7,722 bases of DNA, from positions 1 to 7,722 of the forward strand of contig CAAFXX010000522.1 of the NCBI GenBank assembly GCA_900767075.1. Direction: 5' to 3'. Shown here piece by piece: positions 4,701 through 7,722 of the stretch; positions within the stretch are counted from its first letter, which is position 1; every line of letters starts with the position of its first letter. The notes below the pieces were generated by a model, which searched no databases, was not told the origin of the DNA, and worked only from the letters and a program-made list of their open reading frames with translations. This DNA comes from Bacteroidales bacterium (GTDB lineage: Bacteria > Bacteroidota > Bacteroidia > Bacteroidales > Muribaculaceae). The position numbers were made by a program, and so were the translations under genes.

Positions 4701-7298
4701 AATAGATGCCAGAGAAGTACATCCAGAGAAAGTAGAAATTTCTATTTTCGTAATGCCGTCAGATATTACGACTGAAGTCAATGACGTACAATTAGAAAAA
4801 ACAGCACTTCCCATTTCTACAACACTATTGGGTATTTCAACCGATATAAGCGATGAACAACCCTCGAACATCGAACTTCCAATCGAAGTGACACTGTTAC
4901 CGATTGTAACTTTAGACAGTTCTTTTTGTGCACGGAAAGGAGAATTCAGGGGATCGTCGTACGATATATTCCTACCCAGATAAACTTCATTCAACGCAGT
5001 GCGGTTAAAAACCAGACTGCCAAATTCCAAAGCTCTATCTCCATCAGAAATTGTCACCGATTTCAAGGATTTACAATCAGAAAAAGATGATTTTCCAATC
5101 TTTGCAATGCTACCTGGAATTGCGATTGATGCCAAGGAGGCACATCCGGAAAAAGCTGATTCATCAATTATCAAGACATTTTCGGGAATATTGATCGATT
5201 TTATAGAACTACATCCCGAAAAGGCCGAATCACCAATCCTTGTCACGCCATCCGGTATTATAATGGAAGCAAGAGCCTTACATCCTGAAAAAAGAGAATT
5301 TCCTATCTCATTTACGCTCTCGGGGATTGCTATTGATGTCAGCGCATTGCATCCTGCAAAAGCAGAATTACCAATCCTCGTCACACTGTTAGGGATGGCA
5401 ATGGCAGCAAGTGTCTTGCATCCGGCAAAAAATGAATCCCCAAGCTCCGTTACCGTGCCGGATATTGTCACTTTGGATAATTTATCCCTGTCCCTAAAAG
5501 GAGAATGAGTGGAACTATACGACAGATTTCTTCCCAAAGAAACTTTCTTCAGCGGACTGTCTCCAAATAGTGAACATTCATTGCCGCTGATGGTCAATGT
5601 GTCGGTTGATTCAGATATATTCACCGAAATCAACGATGTACATCCCTTGAATGTATCATCTCCAATTGTCATGATCATGTTTGGAATATCTATCGAGGTA
5701 AGAACGGAGCATCCTGAAAAGGCTTCCTTACCAATCGTAATGACACTGCTCGGAATCTTGACTGACATCAGCCATTTGCAATCATAGAATGCATATTCTC
5801 CAATCTTCGTAATACTATCCGGCATCTCTATTATCTCAAGAGAACTGCAATCGCTAAACGCATAGTCTCCAATTTCCGTAACGCTCTTTCCAATAGTCAC
5901 TTTATATAAATCCTTTTGCCATCTAAAAGGAGACTGGGATGAACCATTCGAAAAATTTCTCCCCGAATAAACCTCTTTCAATGGGCTACCATAAAAAGTG
6001 GGATAATCTCCTTTAATTGTCAAAGCGTCTTCTCCGTCTGAAATATCTACATTAGTAAGCGCACTACAATGAGAGAAAGCTTCCTCTCCTATCTCCATTA
6101 CATTATTAGGTACAACGATTGAGGAAAGCGAAGAGCACCCGGAGAACGCATATTTACCAATAGTAATAATGCTATCGGGAAATTCTATTGACGCAAGCGA
6201 GGCACATCCTGAGAACGCTGAATCCCCAATCTCCGTGACCATATTGCCTATTGTCACCTTGGTCAAATCCTTCTTATCCATGAACGGAGAAAAGGTGGAA
6301 TCATATGACAGATTCCTACCTAAATAAACTTCAGCCAGGGGATTACCATTAAAAAGCTGATATTTACTTTCATCCACAAATGGATAATCATCATCCGTAC
6401 TTGAATTTTTCCCTAAGATTGTTAATATATCCGTTCCGTCAGATACAGTAACGGATGTCAATGAAGTGCACCCCCAAAATGCAGAACCTATTATTGTCGT
6501 GACATTTTTGGGAACCACAATCGAAGCTAACGAAGTACATTCCCCAAACAAGAAACTTTCAATCGTCGTTATGCTATCTGGTATTTTTATTGATGTTAGT
6601 GAGCTGCAATGTGCGAAAGCATACTTTCCAATCTTACTGATACTATCAGGCAGCACTACTGATGTTAACGATTTGCAACCATAAAAAGAATAGTCTCCAA
6701 CTACCGTTACATTGTCTGGAATCTCAACTTCCGACAGCGAAGTACATCCAGAAAAGGCACTACGCCCAATCTCCGTTACACGATTGCCGATTGTTAATTT
6801 AGACAATTCAGTTTTATTACTAAAAGGAGGAGAATAATTATCATACGATAAATTTCTACCTACATAGATATCCTTCAAGGGATTACTAACAAAAAGACTA
6901 ACATGTTCAACACATGGTGTCCCATCTTCATAAATGATTAAATAATTCCCATCTATCGTCAATACGTCATTTCCGTCAGAAATGACTACTGAGGCCAGCG
7001 AAGTGCAGCCCAAGAAGGCTGTGCCTGCAATCCTGATAATGCAGGCGGGTATCTCTATTGAGGTCAGGGAGGTGCAGTCCTTGAAGGCAATGCTGTCGAT
7101 TGCGGCGACAGGGTATGCGGTGCCTTCGTAGGTCACTTCCGAAGGAATGACTACATCCGCAGGAAGGTCGGAGGTATAACCTGTGACGAAAACTGTGTTG
7201 GAGGATATACTGTCAGAATAGACGATTCCGTCTAACGTAAAGGCATATGCGGCGTTCAGACAGAAAATCAAAGACAACAAAAAAGCAAATCGTTTCAT
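1743..7298 (-). CDS. Giant BspA-type LRR surface protein with T9SS C-terminal sorting domain
   Basis: This is a secreted 1851-residue protein. Residues 1-19 are a signal peptide (MKRFAFLLSLIFCLNAAYA, cut before Phe20). Residues 20-65 are a short beta-rich cap with VVIPSEVTYEGTAYPV. Residues about 66-1052 hold roughly 28 LRRs of 23 residues with the consensus xIGxxAFxGCxSLxSIxIPxxI, the BspA/LRR_5 type. Residues about 1050-1243 are a non-LRR insert. Residues about 1243-1567 hold about 12 more LRRs. Residues about 1612-1690 look like a bacterial Ig-like domain (SSDNNIARIDGNKLTICGVG), about 1692-1770 like an MBG domain (SYEIKQGEPMPEF...GLLTIKP), and about 1773-1851 like a T9SS type A sorting domain (VAIYDANGRM...AGVYIVRSGSQTVKVIVR). 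Proteins of this kind are exported by Sec and T9SS; BspA relatives bind host or bacterial surfaces, but no ligand can be read here. I chose ATG 7298 because it starts the signal peptide and follows GGAAG; ATG 7307 (three residues longer) is possible. The frame stays open upstream to a TTG at 7526, but that extension does not look coding. Confidence 0.93.
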   Translation of the reverse strand: MKRFAFLLSLIFCLNAAYAFTLDGIVYSDSISSNTVFVTGYTSDLPADVVIPSEVTYEGTAYPVAAIDSIAFKDCTSLTSIEIPACIIRIAGTAFLGCTSLASVVISDGNDVLTIDGNYLIIYEDGTPCVEHVSLFVSNPLKDIYVGRNLSYDNYSPPFSNKTELSKLTIGNRVTEIGRSAFSGCTSLSEVEIPDNVTVVGDYSFYGCKSLTSVVLPDSISKIGKYAFAHCSSLTSIKIPDSITTIESFLFGECTSLASIVVPKNVTTIIGSAFWGCTSLTSVTVSDGTDILTILGKNSSTDDDYPFVDESKYQLFNGNPLAEVYLGRNLSYDSTFSPFMDKKDLTKVTIGNMVTEIGDSAFSGCASLASIEFPDSIITIGKYAFSGCSSLSSIVVPNNVMEIGEEAFSHCSALTNVDISDGEDALTIKGDYPTFYGSPLKEVYSGRNFSNGSSQSPFRWQKDLYKVTIGKSVTEIGDYAFSDCSSLEIIEMPDSITKIGEYAFYDCKWLMSVKIPSSVITIGKEAFSGCSVLTSIDIPNMIMTIGDDTFKGCTSLISVNISESTDTLTISGNECSLFGDSPLKKVSLGRNLSYSSTHSPFRDRDKLSKVTISGTVTELGDSFFAGCKTLAAIAIPNSVTRIGNSAFAGCNALTSIAIPESVNEIGNSLFSGCKALASIIIPDGVTRIGDSAFSGCSSIKSINIPENVLIIDESAFSGCASLASIAIPGSIAKIGKSSFSDCKSLKSVTISDGDRALEFGSLVFNRTALNEVYLGRNISYDDPLNSPFRAQKELSKVTIGNSVTSIGSSMFEGCSSLISVEIPNSVVEMGSAVFSNCTSLTSVVISDGITKIEISTFSGCTSLASIKIPDNILEICKLAFFRCISLISVSIPNSVTTIGNSAFSSCTSLESVEMPNSINKIESSAFSNCTSLRSISIPESVMDIGRVAFSGCISLTSIVISDSEGILTIDGQNSSLFELCPLEEIYLGRNLSYDAKYSPFHNQNKLSKVTIGEDVTELAPNAFHGCENLRTIVAYNDLNISSTAFEKEVLHKANMVINGNKDLALGISESQWNRFSHVYYEEGSKQYLPILWNSKLDCPEAFYTDDNGCLVSTECLTATVYDNSDSNIAVYLKGDNIFDSIVSEKGYRFSPSSVWEDNTFYLVSKDNSGNSRNIFVQESGKLSDAIGVENLQSVKVLTVSGDLNGTDIAAINNMTSLRFLDMRQANIVEGGEAYCGNLKTENNVFGDDFFRNMKNLSTIILPESVKSIGSCAVNVSIKLVIIPDGIIEIGNSAFSDCSYLTSIKIPQSMTDIRESAFGGCLSLTSVIILDGNKDLYIRGTAFDDCKLNEVYLGRNLGYDYDYYIESPFRFKNCLLKVTIGSNVKRIKYSAFEGCSSLTSITMPDGLEIIGDKAFAQCTSLASLELSNHIVQIGDEAFYGCTSLSSIELPASLVEIGWDTFSKCTSLSSIELPAGLVEIGGNVFSGCTALASIKLPRGITTIKSWMFEDCISLKAIELPGNIISIEDGAFSKCKALESIVIPNSVAKIERYAFARCESLKKIKLFRLIPPSIDETTFMSVDKSKCQLIVPKGSLEKYRKDQYWKEFLNISDDLVVLDTLPEMRYGDAGIDLAEYAPEGVALAYESSDNNIARIDGNKLTICGVGEVMVSASLVEEDTQLELIDPVRTFVVKKADLTATAQSYEIKQGEPMPEFAIIYDGFVYDDNVGSLRELPVISCVAKDTSEPGEYEILLSGGYDLNYNIKTVNGLLTIKPVSGISDIEGDVKPFSCIVTDGQIIISGLTTSQAVAIYDANGRMCYRANAAEDGTLTYRPDTAGVYIVRSGSQTVKVIVR
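1746..1982 (-). other. T9SS type A C-terminal sorting domain of the LRR protein
   Basis: The last ~79 residues show the pattern expected of a T9SS sorting domain. There is a beta-strand run IIISGL, then VAIYDANGRMCYRA (the usual v-i-yd-xxGr motif), then a turn, then AGVYIVRSGSQTVKVIVR, with the conserved Gly-x-Tyr-x-Val and a terminal Lys/Arg-containing strand. In this system the domain guides the protein across the outer membrane and is normally cleaved as the protein is anchored. Its presence predicts that the host genome encodes PorU/PorV/Sov-type T9SS components. Confidence 0.85.
1986..2465 (-). other. Ig-like plus MBG-like stalk domains of the LRR protein
   Basis: Two beta-sandwich-type domains lie between the LRRs and the sorting domain. 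The first (about 2230-2465) has MRYGDAGIDLAEYAPEGVAL, then YESSDNNIARIDGN and LTICGVGEVMVSAS, the YGD...SSD..A.I.GN...I.G.G pattern of bacterial Ig-like domains. The second (about 1986-2225) has ATAQSYEIKQGEPMPEF, a central YDGFVYDDN, and an end YNIKTVNGLLTIKP, typical of MBG-family domains. Such domains usually act as spacers holding the binding region off the cell surface. Family names are from motif recall, not from a profile search. Confidence 0.7.
2600..3572 (-). repeat. LRR block B (about 12 BspA-type repeats, one inter-block cassette)
   Basis: About twelve 23-residue LRRs encoded by 69-bp units, from FGDDFFRNMKNLSTIILP (about 3572) to the terminal AKIERYAFARCESLKKIKLF (about 2605). The second unit is degenerate: SIGSCAVNVSIKLVIIPDG lacks the AFxGC core and is two residues short. 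One cassette with EVYLGRNLGYD...SPF...LLKVTIG interrupts the block at about 3138-3332. The C-terminal edge is closed by PPSIDETTFMSVDKSKCQLI and a VPKGSLEKYRKDQYWKEF helix, the common C-terminal finish of BspA LRR domains in Bacteroidales. Confidence 0.85.
2862..2982 (-). repeat. Near-identical direct repeat at one LRR period (69 bp)
   Basis: Bases 2862-2913 and 2931-2982 are 52-bp direct copies offset by exactly 69 bp, one LRR period. They differ at a single position, 2879 (C) versus 2948 (T). Both encode SSIELPA-LVEIG around a repeat boundary. Other units in the array are far more diverged at the DNA level, so this pair is the youngest visible duplication or gene-conversion product. Confidence 0.95.
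3572..4145 (-). other. Non-LRR insert between LRR blocks, ending in a second cap-like segment
   Basis: About 190 residues without LRR consensus. The first half (INGNKDLALGISESQWNRF, then VYYEEGSKQYLPILWN, then LTATVYDNSDSNIAVYLKG and WEDNTFYLVSKDNSGN) looks beta-rich and I cannot name it. The second half reads LSDAIGVENLQSVKVLTVSG, then DLNGTDIAAINNMTSLRFLD and MRQANIVEGGEAY. This resembles the N-terminal cap that precedes the first LRR in many Bacteroidales BspA-like proteins. Here it sits in the middle of the chain, just before LRR block B. Confidence 0.7.
4145..7103 (-). repeat. LRR block A (about 28 BspA-type repeats with six inter-block cassettes)
   Basis: About twenty-eight 23-residue LRRs in runs of 2, 5, 3, 4, 6, 7 and 1. 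Between runs stand six copies of a longer cassette: ISDGxDxLTIxG, then xSPLxEVYLGRNLSYD, then xSPFxxxxxLSKVTIGNxVTEIG. They lie at about 6770-6993, 6230-6455, 5871-6055, 5440-5628, 4879-5060 and 4245-4432. The first two have longer insertions before GRNLSYD. Nearly every LRR carries a cysteine after the AFxG motif, making a regular Cys column along the solenoid. Confidence 0.9.
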
Positions 7299-7378
7299 AG
7301 CTTCCATGAATAAAAACCTATGGCTCCGTCGAAGGTGGTTGGTAATTGGAATCCGGATGACACATAAACCCGGAGAAC

Positions 7379-7453
7379 TTATTGATCCGGAGGAATTAAA
7401 GGTGAGCCATTTTCTGCATCCTCTTTCGGCTGCATCAGCGCCACAAGGCTCAT
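7379..7453 (-). CDS. Possible 24-codon upstream ORF in the LRR gene leader
   Basis: On the minus strand an ATG at 7453 opens 24 codons, MSLVALMQPKEDAENGSPLI followed by PPDQ, ending with TAA at 7381-7379, 80 nt before the LRR gene start. No clear ribosome-binding site precedes it, and the peptide resembles nothing I know. An ORF this short can arise by chance, so it is listed only as a candidate leader peptide. Confidence 0.2.
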   Translation of the reverse strand: MSLVALMQPKEDAENGSPLIPPDQ

Positions 7454-7482
7454 AAATAAGGATTGAACAAGGTGGAGAAACG

Positions 7483-7495
7483 CCTCCGCCGGAGG
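7483..7495 (-). promoter_or_regulatory. GC-rich hairpin in the LRR gene leader
   Basis: CCTCC-GCC-GGAGG forms a 5-bp all-GC-rich stem with a 3-nt loop about 20-35 nt after the predicted transcription start. No U-run follows, so it is not a classical intrinsic terminator. It could stabilise the mRNA 5' end or take part in alternative leader folds. Confidence 0.35.
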
Positions 7496-7523
7496 AAGAG
7501 AAAACCTTTAAAGTTTCTTGCCG

Positions 7524-7555
7524 CAAATATAAGCCATCAATCCGACAATAGCAAG
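7524..7555 (-). promoter_or_regulatory. Putative promoter of the LRR surface-protein gene
   Basis: On the minus strand 7531-7524 reads TATATTTG followed by C, an exact TAnnTTTG match. CTTGC (7555-7551) lies 19 nt upstream and is a fair -33 TTG-type element. The start of transcription would be near 7517. The alternative upstream start codon of the long frame (TTG at 7526-7524) falls inside the -7 box, which argues strongly against that start. Confidence 0.6.
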
Positions 7556-7623
7556 TACTTAACCGAATTATTTAAATTTCAACCGTTTGCAAAATTCTAA
7601 TAACAGTCAGATGTAATCTCATA

Positions 7624-7698
7624 TGTAGGGACGTGCCTCCGGCACGTAGAATAGTAAACCATGATGTTAATTCTACGTGCCGGAGGCATGTCCCTACA
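7624..7698. repeat. REPIN-like palindromic element, copy 2
   Basis: Arms 7624-7652 and 7670-7698 (29 nt) pair with one exception, G7633 against T7689, which is still a G-U wobble in RNA. The GTAG...CTAC unit (7625-7697) is 73 bp, the same length as copy 1, and differs from it at 8 positions by my alignment. Homology runs through the loop (shared AAACCAT and GTTAATTC), so this is a copy of a whole element and not two independently acquired arms. The inner hairpin is ACGTGCC-TCC-GGCACGT. It lies upstream of the LRR gene promoter. Confidence 0.85.
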
Positions 7699-7704
7699 AT
7701 GAGT

Positions 7705-7718
7705 CACGTCCCTACAAT
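7705..7718. repeat. Partial third REP-like arm at the window edge
   Basis: CACGTCCCTACAAT (14 nt) is identical to the outer end of the right arm of copy 1 (1709-1722). It repeats the end of copy 2 (7687-7700) at an 18-bp spacing, with C where copy 2 has T. It may be a short tandem duplication of the element end or the remnant of another copy; the window ends too soon to tell. Confidence 0.6.
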
Positions 7719-7722
7719 TATG

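Larger units (their letters stand above)
7299..7517 (-). other. Long 5' leader of the LRR gene
   Basis: About 220 nt separate the predicted promoter from the signal-peptide ATG. There is no good protein candidate in the LRR gene's own frame: the in-frame extension is Ser/Pro/Gly/Cys-rich and would bury the signal peptide. The leader contains a GC-rich hairpin near its 5' end, a short upstream ORF, and a 7-bp inverted repeat (TCCGGAT 7352-7358 / ATCCGGA 7385-7391) with a 26-nt loop. The size and structure leave room for post-transcriptional control, which is inference. I do not recognise a known riboswitch. Confidence 0.5.

Noticed and set aside
4441..5787. Three consecutive plus-strand open frames (4441-4983, 4999-5508, 5509-5787) with 23-residue repeats such as HPEKAELPI
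   Set aside because: They are antisense shadows of the LRR array. Their periodicity is the 69-bp period of the real gene on the other strand, and they lack export signals, start context and a domain match.
2600..7103. CRISPR-like array suggested by regular spacing of similar DNA units
   Set aside because: The period is 69 bp with diverged units and an uninterrupted reading frame encoding LRRs; there are no constant repeats with unique spacers.
7257..7262. Possible lipoprotein signal (Cys13 within the LRR protein signal peptide)
   Set aside because: The preceding residues are Leu-Ile-Phe, not a lipobox (a small residue is needed before Cys), and a good signal peptidase I site AYA follows at residue 19.

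Overview
The window looks like a Bacteroidales (gut Bacteroidetes) chromosome. Four things point there: a single-chain glycyl-tRNA synthetase of the type used in this phylum, two matches to the Bacteroidetes promoter core TAnnTTTG, a giant BspA-type leucine-rich-repeat (LRR) surface protein, and a C-terminal type IX secretion (T9SS) sorting domain on that protein. The protein style suggests Muribaculaceae or a close family, but that is inference.

Layout, left to right. (1) 1-910, minus strand: the N-terminal 303 codons of glycyl-tRNA synthetase, cut by the window edge. (2) 911-1103: a divergent intergenic region with a plausible glyQS promoter. (3) 1104-1628, plus strand: a small exported protein rich in Gly, Pro, Trp and Tyr, of unknown function. 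(4) 1629-1742: a short convergent intergenic region almost filled by a 73-bp GTAG...CTAC palindromic element built from two inverted hairpin units. (5) 1743-7298, minus strand: one 1851-residue secreted protein with about 40 BspA-type LRRs in two blocks. A non-LRR stretch separates the blocks and ends in what looks like a second N-terminal cap. Ig-like, MBG-like and T9SS sorting domains follow. (6) 7299-7722: a leader of about 220 nt with a possible 24-codon upstream ORF and a GC hairpin, a good Bacteroidetes-type promoter, a second copy of the 73-bp element and a partial third arm at the window edge.

The most notable points follow. The paired palindromes have the anatomy of REPIN elements (two inverted REP hairpins with GTAG at the outer ends), have the same length, and keep a compensatory base pair. 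They bracket the LRR gene. The LRR gene is a compositional mosaic: its ends are GC-rich like the neighbouring genes, while its repeat array is strongly AT-rich even at synonymous positions. Seven copies of a larger cassette punctuate the array, which also contains a nearly identical 69-bp duplication. I see no defence system, CRISPR array, tRNA, rRNA or intact transposase. The genes do not form an operon: glyQS is housekeeping, and the other two encode separately transcribed exported proteins.
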